A DNA stretch of 64,000 bases from NCBI RefSeq assembly GCF_023618015.1, contig NZ_JAJKBJ010000001.1, positions 186,001 through 250,000 on the forward strand, written 5' to 3'. This DNA is from Legionella maioricensis (GTDB lineage Bacteria > Pseudomonadota > Gammaproteobacteria > Legionellales > Legionellaceae). The translations under genes and the position numbers were made by a program. Under the pieces are notes generated by a model, which ran no database searches, had not been told where the DNA came from, and saw only the letters and a list, made by a program, of their open reading frames with translations. This document shows positions 27,552-36,061 of this stretch, in pieces. Each line of letters begins with the position of its first letter. The first letter of the stretch is position 1.

Positions 27552-28326
27552 TAAACGTTACGCAATTCCTTCAAAAATAGGAAAACCTTCCCGTATTTCA
27601 CCTTGCGTCATACTGGCTACTGTTTTTTTACTATGCTGCCCCATCATAAGTTTTGCTGCATCAGGTACTCACTTTGGTCTCATTCACTTTGATCAAGATA
27701 ATATTTCTCCTGCACTACAGGCTTTTGCTTTACTGACTGTTCTAAGTCTGGCTCCTAGCATATTAATTATGTTGTCTTCTTTTACTCGAATCATCGTAGT
27801 GCTTTCCATATTACGAAATGCACTGGGATTACAACAAACACCGCCTAATACGGTGATTATCAGCCTATCATTATTTCTTACCTTATTTACTATGATGCCG
27901 GTTGCAAAAACTATTTATAAAGAAGCCTATCAACCGTATGAAGCGCATCAAATTAATACTGAAACAGCGCTCAATACAGCAGCTAAACCGCTAAAACAAT
28001 TCATGTTAAAACAAACTCGCGAGAAAGACATGCAGGTTATTTTGGAATTAGCTAAAGAACCGATGCCCTCTTCTGCCAAAGAAATTAAGTTTTATCAATT
28101 AATTCCTGCTTTTTTATTAAGTGAATTGCAAACTGCCTTTCAGATAGGCTTTATGATCTTTTTACCTTTTTTATTGGTAGATCTGATCGTTTCCGGCATT
28201 TTAATGACCATGGGTATGATGATGATGCCTCCAATGAGCATTTCCTTACCAGTTAAAATTTTACTTTTTATCTTAATAGATGGCTGGGATTTAGTGATTC
28301 AAGCCTTAGTTGGAAGTTTTCACTAA
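27544..28326 (+). CDS. fliP: Flagellar-type export gate protein FliP
   Basis: The protein has 260 residues from ATG 27544, overlapping fliO by 8 bases. A cleavable signal peptide (as in many FliP) ends near SFAA. It has four transmembrane segments with the hallmark blocks SLAPSILIMLSSFTRIIVVL, LRNALGLQQTPPN, and LIPAFLLSELQTAFQIGF; MTMGMMMMPP and DGWDLV close the protein. FliP pentamers are the core of the export gate. It is the last gene of the operon; 288 bases of non-coding DNA follow without an obvious terminator. Confidence 0.96.
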   Translation: MNNKRYAIPSKIGKPSRISPCVILATVFLLCCPIISFAASGTHFGLIHFDQDNISPALQAFALLTVLSLAPSILIMLSSFTRIIVVLSILRNALGLQQTPPNTVIISLSLFLTLFTMMPVAKTIYKEAYQPYEAHQINTETALNTAAKPLKQFMLKQTREKDMQVILELAKEPMPSSAKEIKFYQLIPAFLLSELQTAFQIGFMIFLPFLLVDLIVSGILMTMGMMMMPPMSISLPVKILLFILIDGWDLVIQALVGSFH

Positions 28327-28566
28327 TGGAGAGTTCATATCCCCCATCCCGGATGTACTAAACTATTTTAGGATTCAACAAATAAAGTATTTCTGCGTTA
28401 ATTGATGGAGTTAGGAGGATTATTTATCTCGAATGTTGACTATTCAAATTTCGGGATTAATTCAAAGCATCAATCATTAGACTTCTTGTATAGAAATAAT
28501 AAAATCTCATTGTGTAAAATCATGCGTTTTTAATTACGAAGAGAAATCAGCTACTTTATCAAAGAG

Positions 28567-28575
28567 TGATATAAT
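28567..28575 (+). promoter_or_regulatory. Extended -10 promoter of greB
   Basis: TGATATAAT is a consensus extended -10 (TGnTATAAT) with no good -35, which extended -10 promoters do not require. Transcription would start near 28582, leaving a leader of about 33 bases before greB. Confidence 0.55.
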
Positions 28576-28614
28576 TAAAGTAACTTGTCATAACGACCAT
28601 TATAGGAGTCTGTA

Positions 28615-29160
28615 GTGAGTAAGGCTTTTACTAAAGAAGATGATGATTACACTGAACCAGAGCTTCCAGACTTAGAGTTACCAGCCATCAAAAATTACAT
28701 GACTCCTACAGGTTTTGCAATGCTGCAAACTGAGTTGCGGAATTTACTTAGTAATGAAAGGCCTGAAGTTGTGAAAGTGGTAAGTTGGGCAGCGAGTAAT
28801 GGTGATCGCTCAGAAAATGGGGATTACATTTATGGAAAAAAACGTTTACGTGAAATTGACAGGCGCATTCGCTATTTGACGAAACAATTGGAAAGCGCTC
28901 AAATAGTCGATCCCAAACTTCAAGTAGGTCTTACTCAAGTATTTTTTGGCGCTACTGTCCAGTACATCAATGAAAATGGTGAATCCCATTCTGTCAAAAT
29001 TGTAGGTCTGGATGAAGCGGATATTAGTACAGGAAAAATAAGCTGGATTTCCCCCTTGGCAAAAACATTACTGAAAGCCAGAGTTGGAGACAGTGTCACC
29101 TTACGGGTGGGTAATGGGGAAAGTAATTTAAGAGTGACCGATATTTGTTATGTCATATAA
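28615..29160 (+). CDS. greB: Transcription elongation factor GreB
   Basis: The protein has 181 residues from a GTG start behind ATAGGAG. It has the Gre layout: an N-terminal coiled coil (LQTELRNLL ... SNGDRSENGDYIYGKKRLREIDRRI, with the acidic tip residues D and E that act at the RNA polymerase active site) and a C-terminal FKBP-like domain (VQYINENGESHSVKIVG ... ISPLAKTLLKARVGD). YGKKRLREIDRRIR marks GreB rather than GreA. It rescues backtracked RNA polymerase by stimulating transcript cleavage. The first about 25 residues form an acidic extension. Confidence 0.93.
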   Translation: MSKAFTKEDDDYTEPELPDLELPAIKNYMTPTGFAMLQTELRNLLSNERPEVVKVVSWAASNGDRSENGDYIYGKKRLREIDRRIRYLTKQLESAQIVDPKLQVGLTQVFFGATVQYINENGESHSVKIVGLDEADISTGKISWISPLAKTLLKARVGDSVTLRVGNGESNLRVTDICYVI

Positions 29161-29461
29161 TTTTATATTTAAATTCAATGCATTTAATAGTGCTATTTTA
29201 ATTAATATGTTTTGTATGCCATGACCAACTATAGTTACTTATTTGACCCTTATCTATTGCTTATCAAGGAACAGGTAAAGATTTCTCCTCCGGGAATCCC
29301 TCTTTGATTTCGATGATTCAGTAGGAAAAAATATGCAATTACCTTTTTTGGTAATGAGCGATAACTCCATGATTAGGTCTGGAGCTATGTCCTGCTAATT
29401 GATTAGAATTATCATATACCTTATCATCTTTCATCGAAATCAAGTCCAGAATAAGAAGCAA
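29161..29461. other. Intergenic region, no gene seen
   Basis: 300 AT-rich bases between greB and the thioredoxin-like gene. It holds one short hairpin (ATTACC-T6-GGTAAT near 29339-29356) and no coding pattern. Confidence 0.4.
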
Positions 29462-29827
29462 ATGAAAAATTCAACAAAATGGTTAACCATAGTTCTCTCA
29501 ATACTACTCCCTACCCTGTCTTCTGCGACGCTAAGACCTTTCACTAACGTAGATTGCGCGGCCCTAGCGATGCCGAAAACAGTCTTATTAGTTCATGCAT
29601 CATGGTGCTCACACTGTAAGGCTTTTTTGCCAGTTTACGAACAAGTTTCTAATAAAGAAAAATACAGGGACTGGATTTTTTATCAAATGGTAAACGATAA
29701 ATTTGAAAATGTTTGTGGTACTGCTATTAGAGGTGTTCCTGTCACATTTAAAAATAATATGAAAAATAATTTAATGGGAAACAGGCCACAATCAGTCCTG
29801 GAAGAGTTTTTAGATTCGAATGCCTAA
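29462..29827 (+). CDS. Periplasmic thioredoxin-like protein
   Basis: The protein has 121 residues from ATG 29462; the frame extends 21 codons further but with no signal peptide in place. A signal peptide ends near SSA. The redox motif is C49-S-H-C52 in LLVHASWCSHCKAFLPVYEQ, and the cis-Pro loop is RGVPVTFKN. Two further Cys (C32 and FENVCG) may form structural or regulatory disulfides. The length is near a bare thioredoxin fold. The CSHC dipeptide is unusual but falls in the range seen in periplasmic oxidoreductases. Substrate and redox direction are unknown. Confidence 0.75.
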   Translation: MKNSTKWLTIVLSILLPTLSSATLRPFTNVDCAALAMPKTVLLVHASWCSHCKAFLPVYEQVSNKEKYRDWIFYQMVNDKFENVCGTAIRGVPVTFKNNMKNNLMGNRPQSVLEEFLDSNA

Positions 29828-30176
29828 AATAGACGTTGAACCAGCTCTGAGAGACACGAGGTTAGGACTCAATTACCATAGCAATTAACGAGTATTATCG
29901 CTCATAAAAAACTCATATATATTAAAATAATCTCTATTTGTTGAGAGCCTGCATTAAGCTGTAAATCAACGGCTCCCATGCAAATAATATAAAAAGGCAA
30001 GATGACGAATTTGAGGCAAAACGGAGTTGGAAAAAGCAGTTAAGCAAAGCCCAGGGCGATTTTTTGGTTGGATTCCAAAGCAAGAAATGCAAGATGGTCT
30101 TGTTTTATTTTGCTCTATGTGTTAAATTATTATACATTATTAGTGTGATGACTCAATGTGAGCTATTAGTTAATTG
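29828..30176. other. Intergenic region, no gene seen
   Basis: About 350 bases before the LuxR-type regulator. There are stops in all frames and an AT-rich stretch with TATACATTAT near 30131 that could be a -10 for the regulator. Nothing else is recognisable. Confidence 0.4.
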
Positions 30177-30956
30177 ATGAGTGCTGACGAATTAATAAAT
30201 TATACCGATTTGGTTAATCATATTTGCAAAGATCTGTTTAAGGTAACCGGTATTAATCATTTCAGCTATGTCGAGATAAATAATCAAGGTAATTTTATTT
30301 GGTTAGGAAGCGACAGCAATTATTTTGAGAAGTGTATTAACCAACAACTGGTTAAAAACGCGCCTACTAGTATTTTAAAGACTTATCCTAAAACTGGGTT
30401 TTATCTAATTGACGTTTATCAAGATGAGTACAAAAAATATAGTTTACCAGTATTTCAACTCCTTAATCATTTTGAGTATGGACATTCATTTCGCATATTA
30501 GAAATTACTGATAATTGCACCATTAAATTGTATTCCTTTGATGCCCCGCTTGGAAAACAGGACATTAACCATATTTATTTAAATAATCTCAACGTATTTA
30601 AAAAATTTAATCTCCATTTTGAAAAAAAAATTACATTCATTCGTAATAAAATAGACCAAAATCATCTTCAAGAAGATCAATATTCTGAATTTGCTAATTT
30701 ATGTCATTTGACATTTAGACGAAATAATTTCATTGAGCAAACTCTATCAGCAACTTTTTATTCATTAGAATCTAAAATTGAAACGACCCCTCGTGAGAAA
30801 GAGGTATTATTTTGGTATATCAAAGGAAAGACCTCTGAGGAAACGGCCAAACTACTGAATGTATCCAGACGAACGATTGAAAGGCATTTTGAAAATTTAC
30901 GCGAGAAATTTGGTTGTTTTTCTAAAAGCCAAATCATTTTAAAATTAATGGAGTAA
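30177..30956 (+). CDS. LuxR-type transcriptional regulator
   Basis: The protein has 259 residues. The C-terminal about 65 residues are a LuxR/GerE helix-turn-helix: TPREKEVLFWYIKGKTSEET, AKLLNVSRRTIERHFENLRE and KFGCFSKSQIILKL. The N-terminal about 180 residues look like a ligand-binding or PAS-like alpha/beta domain (GINHFSYVEINNQGNFIWLG), but the conserved W/Y/D residues of acyl-homoserine-lactone receptors are not evident. Legionella has several orphan regulators of this design. ATG 30177 and a TTG one codon earlier are both possible. No receiver domain is present. Target genes are unknown; the nearest large operon (flagellar type) ends 1.8 kb upstream. Confidence 0.85.
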   Translation: MSADELINYTDLVNHICKDLFKVTGINHFSYVEINNQGNFIWLGSDSNYFEKCINQQLVKNAPTSILKTYPKTGFYLIDVYQDEYKKYSLPVFQLLNHFEYGHSFRILEITDNCTIKLYSFDAPLGKQDINHIYLNNLNVFKKFNLHFEKKITFIRNKIDQNHLQEDQYSEFANLCHLTFRRNNFIEQTLSATFYSLESKIETTPREKEVLFWYIKGKTSEETAKLLNVSRRTIERHFENLREKFGCFSKSQIILKLME

Positions 30957-31022
30957 ATTGCCTCTTCCTACACCAGCACCAGGAATCACCAATTTGCTTC
31001 GTTCTTGCTGAGCTACCAAGGA

Positions 31023-31173
31023 ATTTCTACAGTTTATATCGAAATATCCGCAAAAGAAGAGATCGGTCTTGATAAATTAAAATCTCAAATTACCGAGACT
31101 TGGAAAGCCATAAGTCAATGTTTGCAAAACAAAAAGAAAGTTCTTTGGGCATTATTAATAAAGATAAAAAAAT
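31023..31173 (+). pseudogene. Possible gene remnant with a GTPase-like SAK motif
   Basis: A start-less frame of about 50 codons reads STVYIEISAKEEIGLDKL and continues as a charged helix before a TGA. The SAKxxxGLDKL pattern recalls the G5 element and following helix of TrmE/Era-type GTPases. It lies in a 338-base gap and has no start or upstream homology that I can see, so a decayed fragment is likely. The evidence is weak. Confidence 0.2.
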
Positions 31174-31235
31174 GAACACTTATGATTATCTATCTCAATT
31201 AGCTTCACCTATCTAATTATTAAATAAATTTATCA

Positions 31236-31266
31236 TTGACATTTCCGTTACGTCATCCTTTATTGT
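31236..31266 (+). promoter_or_regulatory. MerR-type promoter with 19-bp spacer
   Basis: A consensus -35 TTGACA (31236-31241) is followed after exactly 19 bases by TATTGT (31261-31266). Over-long 19-bp spacers are the hallmark of promoters activated by MerR-family proteins, and a MerR-family gene begins 28 bases downstream. ATTGACA (31235-31241) and TGTCAAT (31273-31279) also form an inverted repeat around the element. This suggests autoregulation. Confidence 0.55.
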
Positions 31267-31294
31267 GTTAAGTGTCAATTTAGAGGAAGAGCAA

Positions 31295-32056
31295 ATGCCT
31301 TACACAGTAAAACAATTAGCTAATATTTCAGGAGTGAGCTCACGAACTCTTCGTTATTATGATGAGATTGGTTTATTAAAACCCGCTTACTATGGAGATA
31401 ATCAATACCGTTATTATGAAAAAGAACAGCTGTTGATATTACAGCAAATTTTATTTTTCCGTGAGATTGGCTGTCCTTTAAATGACATACAGAGAATAAT
31501 GAGCAGTGATCATTTTGATAAAATTGATGCTCTTATAGCTCATAAATCCAACCTTTTAGAAAGCCTTGAAAAAATAAAATCTCTTATTAAAACCATTGAT
31601 AAAACTATTTCACATATTAGAGGAAATTTAATCATGAACGACATTGAAATGTATGAAGGATTTAATCTAAACAAGCAGCAAGAACATGAGCAGTATATGG
31701 TTGAAACCGGAAAAATAACCCAAAAAGAAATTAATGAAAGTTGGAAAAACATTCGTCATTGGAAAAAAAACAATTGGGATGAACATACAGAAGAGGGGAA
31801 AGAAATTAATGAAGGTTTGGTTCATTGTATTACTAAACAAAATAAACCTGAGGATAAAGAGGTTCAGGATTTAATACAAAGACATTATTGCTGGGTGAAA
31901 CAATTTTGGACTCCGAATAGAGAAAGTTATATCAGTCTTGGTCAAATGTATCTTGAACACACTGATTTTAAAAGCTTTTATGATAATTACCATCCTAAGT
32001 TAGCTGAGTTTCTAGTTAAAGCGATGAATGTCTTTGCAATGAATAAATTAAAATAG
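31295..32056 (+). CDS. MerR-family regulator with TipAS-type drug-binding domain
   Basis: The protein has 253 residues; ATG 31295 follows GAGGAAGAG. The N-terminal MerR winged helix is clear: YTVKQLANISGVSSRTLRYY, DEIGLLKPAYYG and YRYYEKEQLLILQQILFFRE. A coiled-coil linker (about 70-115) is followed by a C-terminal helical domain of the TipAS/antibiotic-recognition class (SYISLGQMYLEHTDFKSFYD, then HPKLAEFLVKAMNVF). TipAL-type proteins bind small molecules such as thiopeptides and activate transcription from promoters with stretched spacers. The ligand here is unknown. No target gene other than itself is obvious. Confidence 0.88.
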   Translation: MPYTVKQLANISGVSSRTLRYYDEIGLLKPAYYGDNQYRYYEKEQLLILQQILFFREIGCPLNDIQRIMSSDHFDKIDALIAHKSNLLESLEKIKSLIKTIDKTISHIRGNLIMNDIEMYEGFNLNKQQEHEQYMVETGKITQKEINESWKNIRHWKKNNWDEHTEEGKEINEGLVHCITKQNKPEDKEVQDLIQRHYCWVKQFWTPNRESYISLGQMYLEHTDFKSFYDNYHPKLAEFLVKAMNVFAMNKLK

Positions 32057-32196
32057 AACTTTATTTGGTCTTTGTCGAATTTTTCCTCCTTAATAATTGC
32101 TTAATATTTTATCTATATAATTGCCGCTACACCTAATTGACAACTTTTGCACCACAATGGGGCAAATATTATCATTCATGCAATTAAGAGATTTAT

Positions 32197-33246
32197 ATGA
32201 GAATAAAATTCGACACATACGCCAATAATCAAGAAAAAGAAGTAGACGCCTATATAAGCCATATTAAGCTAAACCAAACCATACTTTTATTTAGACATTG
32301 GGTTAAAAATAAAAATAGACTTATCAATAAACCTTGTGATGAAAAATCTTCTGTTTATTCCATCGCAAAATTAGTTGATAGTGATAATCCCCTCCCCCTT
32401 ATGATGCCCGAGGTATTTTTCCGGGATGATTACAGTTCTACTGCTTATGAAAGCTGGGAAGATCTTTATCTAAAAGATGACTTATTTATTTCGCTGGAAA
32501 ATTTACACAATAACAATCATCAAGCTTTTTCCTTAGAAACAGTTTTCTTGGCAAATAAATACAATGGTTTTTTACGAACAAATCTGCGCTTCGATGATAG
32601 AAAACTAACGGTGATGAGCAACCTCGATCAACAACGCTTCCTCACCCAGTTAAAAAAACGGTACCCCTCTTACTATGAAGAATATTTAGATGCTCAGCCT
32701 TCTAAAGAGCAATCTTCGCCAACGGAAATCGATAAAGATAAGTTAAACCTTATATTGAATACCGTTGAAATCATGTTGGTATTGAGTTGCCATAAAGGTG
32801 GATTGAGAAGCACAACTCTACCTAATAGTATCACCGATTTTTTAAGCGCATATGGCTATAGCTTATTGACCCAAGTTTTATCAGAAAATTTAAGTAAAAC
32901 CGAAATGGAAGGATTAAAACATTTGTGGGCCAAAAATATCCGTAACCCATCGGAAAAGACTGTAGAAGATTTGATTGATTCGGCATTGGGGGGAGCGTGT
33001 ACGACAACTTTAGGTTTATATTGGTTAGGACTTATAAAGGAGTTTAGAGAGAATTTCTCCTTTACTCTAAATCAGGATTTTTTAGATGCAATATACGAAA
33101 ACTTTGTTACAAATAACCCCAATGAATCGGCAAAGATATCAAAAACATTCTTTATGAAATGTATTAAAGAAAATATGCAATATATTGCCACAGAAATGCT
33201 AAATCCAGTACAGGAACATCGCATGGTTAATACACACATGATTTAA
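32197..33246 (+). CDS. Hypothetical protein, effector-like orphan
   Basis: The protein has 349 residues with no signal peptide, no transmembrane helix and no recognised motif. The N-terminal about 160 residues are mixed alpha/beta (MMPEVFFRDDYSSTAYESWE); a polar linker lies near 168-180 (QPSKEQSSPTEID); the C-terminal half is helical (LILNTVEIMLVLSCHKGG). Legionella genomes hold many such lineage-specific soluble proteins, a fraction of which are Dot/Icm substrates; that is only a possibility here. It stands alone, with its own 140-base upstream region. Confidence 0.6.
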   Translation: MRIKFDTYANNQEKEVDAYISHIKLNQTILLFRHWVKNKNRLINKPCDEKSSVYSIAKLVDSDNPLPLMMPEVFFRDDYSSTAYESWEDLYLKDDLFISLENLHNNNHQAFSLETVFLANKYNGFLRTNLRFDDRKLTVMSNLDQQRFLTQLKKRYPSYYEEYLDAQPSKEQSSPTEIDKDKLNLILNTVEIMLVLSCHKGGLRSTTLPNSITDFLSAYGYSLLTQVLSENLSKTEMEGLKHLWAKNIRNPSEKTVEDLIDSALGGACTTTLGLYWLGLIKEFRENFSFTLNQDFLDAIYENFVTNNPNESAKISKTFFMKCIKENMQYIATEMLNPVQEHRMVNTHMI

Positions 33247-33354
33247 GATAGCATTCCCTTTGATGGCTGGTTCAATAGCCTATATAATCTTTGTTACAAA
33301 TTCAAATCAATGGTTGGGTGAAGGCTCAACCATTGCCAGGTTAAAAGGATACCT

Positions 33355-34731
33355 ATGTTTCAATCAGCTTTAATAATGGTGCTAGTGACGTTCAGCATCA
33401 TCACTCATGCAGCCCTGCCTGCTGATCCAATACAACGCTGTTTGGATGTTAGAAGGTTTGCTGACTTTACGACAAGACAGAAAATGGCCGCCAAAGAGCC
33501 CGGTGTGTTGCGCTTTAAGTTTCATAAAGTTTCAGCATCAGAGCTACCGTTAGATAATCCGGTAGGCAATATGGATGAAGTGATTAAAGCATTAAATAAT
33601 CAGATTGAAAACTGCAATAAAAGCCGTGGTGAATTTCAGACGGTGACTATTGCTGGTCGTAGACTCAAACGGCAAGAGTGGTGCCTTAATGCCAACAAAA
33701 AAATGCTCACTATTGCAAAAGCTGCCCATGGCAATTTTCAAAAATATCTCTCCCTACTCAAAACTGAATTTGACTGGTATAAAAGCGATGGCTGGCCTGA
33801 AAATCACGCCGGATTTAAAAAGGGTGAATTTCAATTTACTGCTTATTACGCGCCAGCCGCTGTTGAAGCACGCACCCAACGTGGTGAAGGATTTTTATAT
33901 CCAATCTATAGTAATCCAGGTGTTGTAAATGTAGCTGCAGAAAGCAAAAAACTGAATTTGAAAGCGCCTCTTTGTGGCGTGGATCCACTGACCAAAATGG
34001 TGCGTGGATTTTGTCTGAAAAATGCCAAGGGCAAATACTCCGTAGTGCCAGACCGAGAGGAAATTGAGCATGGGGCTTTAAATCCAAAATATATAATTGG
34101 CCATGTTAAAGATCCAAATGACCCGGCTTTTTTAATGCTTGAAGGCTCTGGTTCGTTACTTCTTGATGGCAAATTATTTCATATCAATTACGATGGTGCC
34201 AACGGCAGGCCACGCACCATGCTTGGTCGCATAGTCCAATGCGCGCAAGACCCAACCTGTGGTGGTAACCTTGATGCAATAGAACGTTGTGCTAAAGATC
34301 CTCACTGTCATGATGAAGCAAAGTTACGCTGTAATGTGTCTAAAAAAATTAGACAAAGTGCTGCATCAGAAAAGCAAATTCGTCAATATCTGGATAACCC
34401 TCTTAATCGTGATAAAGCTGCCAACTTGAGAAATCGCGATCAGAGCTATGTATTCTTTGTTAAAGAAGATGGTGGACCTTATGGTTCAGAAAACATTTCG
34501 CTAACGCCCCATGCTTCATGCGCAACCGATCACAAGGTAATTCCTATTGGAATGAGTTTTATCTATAATTCCAACAAATCTACTTCATGGTGTGTGGCTC
34601 AAGACACAGGCGGAGCCATTATGGGCGCTCATGTTGACGTTTATAAAGGTGAGGGGGATAAAGCTGGTGTGGAAGCAAATAATCTAAATCACACAGGCTC
34701 TCTATTTGTGGCACTACCAAAACGTAAATAA
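33355..34731 (+). CDS. MltA/3D-domain lytic transglycosylase with Cys-rich insert
   Basis: The protein has 458 residues with a signal peptide ending at THA. The middle contains FQFTAYYAPAAVEARTQR (MltA F-TGYYxP region) and LEGSGSLLLDGKLFHINYDG. The C-terminus has the catalytic 3D domain, CVAQDTGGAIMGAHVDVY, whose DTGGAI Asp is the catalytic acid. MltA enzymes cleave the MurNAc-GlcNAc bond to make 1,6-anhydro ends. An unusual Cys-rich insert at about 295-330 holds two copies of C-A-x-D-P-x-C between the two halves. There is no lipobox, so it is probably soluble in the periplasm, unlike E. coli MltA. It is monocistronic. Confidence 0.85.
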   Translation: MFQSALIMVLVTFSIITHAALPADPIQRCLDVRRFADFTTRQKMAAKEPGVLRFKFHKVSASELPLDNPVGNMDEVIKALNNQIENCNKSRGEFQTVTIAGRRLKRQEWCLNANKKMLTIAKAAHGNFQKYLSLLKTEFDWYKSDGWPENHAGFKKGEFQFTAYYAPAAVEARTQRGEGFLYPIYSNPGVVNVAAESKKLNLKAPLCGVDPLTKMVRGFCLKNAKGKYSVVPDREEIEHGALNPKYIIGHVKDPNDPAFLMLEGSGSLLLDGKLFHINYDGANGRPRTMLGRIVQCAQDPTCGGNLDAIERCAKDPHCHDEAKLRCNVSKKIRQSAASEKQIRQYLDNPLNRDKAANLRNRDQSYVFFVKEDGGPYGSENISLTPHASCATDHKVIPIGMSFIYNSNKSTSWCVAQDTGGAIMGAHVDVYKGEGDKAGVEANNLNHTGSLFVALPKRK

Positions 34732-34776
34732 AACTCAGGAAACCGCATCTACACTGCCATTAAGTTAAACCTTTAA

Positions 34777-34806
34777 CCTGGATTACGCTGCGCTAATCCA
34801 GGCTAC
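34777..34806. repeat. Dispersed palindromic repeat, copy 1
   Basis: CTGGATTACGCTGCGCTAATCCAGG is a near-palindromic unit, also found with few changes at 37054-37083 in this window. Such GGATTACGC-GCGCTAATCC units are common REP-like intergenic repeats. Confidence 0.7.
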
Positions 34807-35084
34807 AATTGCCACGTTCTATTACCCTATAGAATTGTTTTCCTTCCTTCGCGAGAAAAATATGGGGATGAAATAATGCTCGCTTGATTTCTTAACTTAA
34901 TGGTAGTGTCGCATTAGTAAATCCTATCAACTTGGACTAAAATTAATAAGATATCCTATGAAAAAAGATAAAAAGATTGACTGAACATGAACGTTTAGGA
35001 ACCGTGCCAGTCTATCATGATTTTTATACCGTTCACGCTCAGTAGAATCCTTGTTCATGCCATGGCGTCGACTTAAGCTTTTGT

Positions 35085-35183
35085 AAGGTAGGTCGGGCCC
35101 TTTGGCCCGTCATAAGATGGCTTATTTTATAAACGATAATGCCCATAAGGAGTGCATTTGCCGGGCCAGGGGCCCGACATCCT
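35085..35183. repeat. Inverted pair of REP-like elements
   Basis: GTCGGGCCC (35092-35100) and GGGCCCGAC (35170-35178) are perfect inverted arms. Each is part of a longer similar unit (GTCGGGCCCttTGGCCCG and, inverted, CGGGCCAggGGCCCGAC). The GC-rich pair sits in AT-rich flanks. The rest of the 512-base gap 34732-35243 is non-coding. Confidence 0.7.
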
Positions 35184-35243
35184 TCTTAGGTTGAACGCCT
35201 TTGACTGTTCACATTCGTTACAATATGGAAAAGGAGAACGAAA

Positions 35244-35936
35244 ATGAAAATATTGATGGTGTTAACCTCCCACGATCAACTGGGCAATACTGGGCGCAAA
35301 ACAGGTTTTTGGCTTGAAGAATTCGCAGCCCCCTATTTTGTTTTCGTCGACGCAGGCGTCGAGTTGACTTTGGCCTCACCCAAGGGTGGGCAGCCTCCGG
35401 TCGATCCGAAGAGCGATTTGCCAGAAAATCAGACTCCCGCAATGACGCGGTTCAAGAAGGATGATAAGGCGAAAAAGGCTCTTTCCCAGACCGCTAAGCT
35501 TGGCGACATGAAGGCAGAAGATTTCGACACGATATTTTATGTCGGTGGTCATGGCCCGTTGTGGGATCTCGCTGAAAGTCCCGTATCAATCAACTTAATC
35601 GAGTCTTTCTACAATTCCGGCAAGCCGATTGCTTTGGTATGCCATTCACCCGGCCTGCTTCATCGGGTGACCTACAAAGGAGCGCCTATTGTCAAAGGCA
35701 AACGAGTGACTGGTTTTGCCAACAGTGAAGAGGAAGAAGTGCATCTTACTAATGTGGTGCCATTCCTCGTCGAGGATGAGCTAAAGCGACTGGGTGGGCG
35801 TTATGAAAAGGCCCCCAATTGGCAAAGTTTTGTAATCGTTGATGGCCGTCTCATCACTGGACAGAATCCTGCATCTTCCACTGCCGCGGCTCAAGCGTTA
35901 CTGACGCTAGTATCAAAGAGCGAAAAAGCAGCATAG
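35244..35936 (+). CDS. DJ-1/PfpI family protein, Hsp31-like
   Basis: The protein has 230 residues from an ATG behind AAGGAGAACG. It is a class I glutamine-amidotransferase fold of the Hsp31/glyoxalase III type. The nucleophile elbow is ALVCHSPGLL (Cys), with the partner acid in YVGGHGPLWDLAE. SPKGGQPPVDPKSD and TGQNPASSTAAAQALL are typical of the group. Relatives detoxify methylglyoxal to lactate or act as stress chaperones. The gene is visibly more GC-rich (about half GC) than its neighbours, suggesting recent acquisition; a broken VOC-family gene of similar composition follows on the other strand. Confidence 0.88.
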   Translation: MKILMVLTSHDQLGNTGRKTGFWLEEFAAPYFVFVDAGVELTLASPKGGQPPVDPKSDLPENQTPAMTRFKKDDKAKKALSQTAKLGDMKAEDFDTIFYVGGHGPLWDLAESPVSINLIESFYNSGKPIALVCHSPGLLHRVTYKGAPIVKGKRVTGFANSEEEEVHLTNVVPFLVEDELKRLGGRYEKAPNWQSFVIVDGRLITGQNPASSTAAAQALLTLVSKSEKAA

Positions 35937-36061
35937 ATATAGTCACCTCTGCATCGCGAGAGAGGATTAACCTCAAGAAGGTTATAGCCCTCTCCCGCGA
36001 ATTAAATCAGTTCATTACTCATATTTTCTCTCACTGGGGATGAATTTTCAGTCATGACTAT

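Noticed and set aside
35201..35224. TTGACT ... TACAAT as promoter of the Hsp31-like gene
   Set aside because: The spacer is only 12 bases, too short for a sigma-70 promoter.
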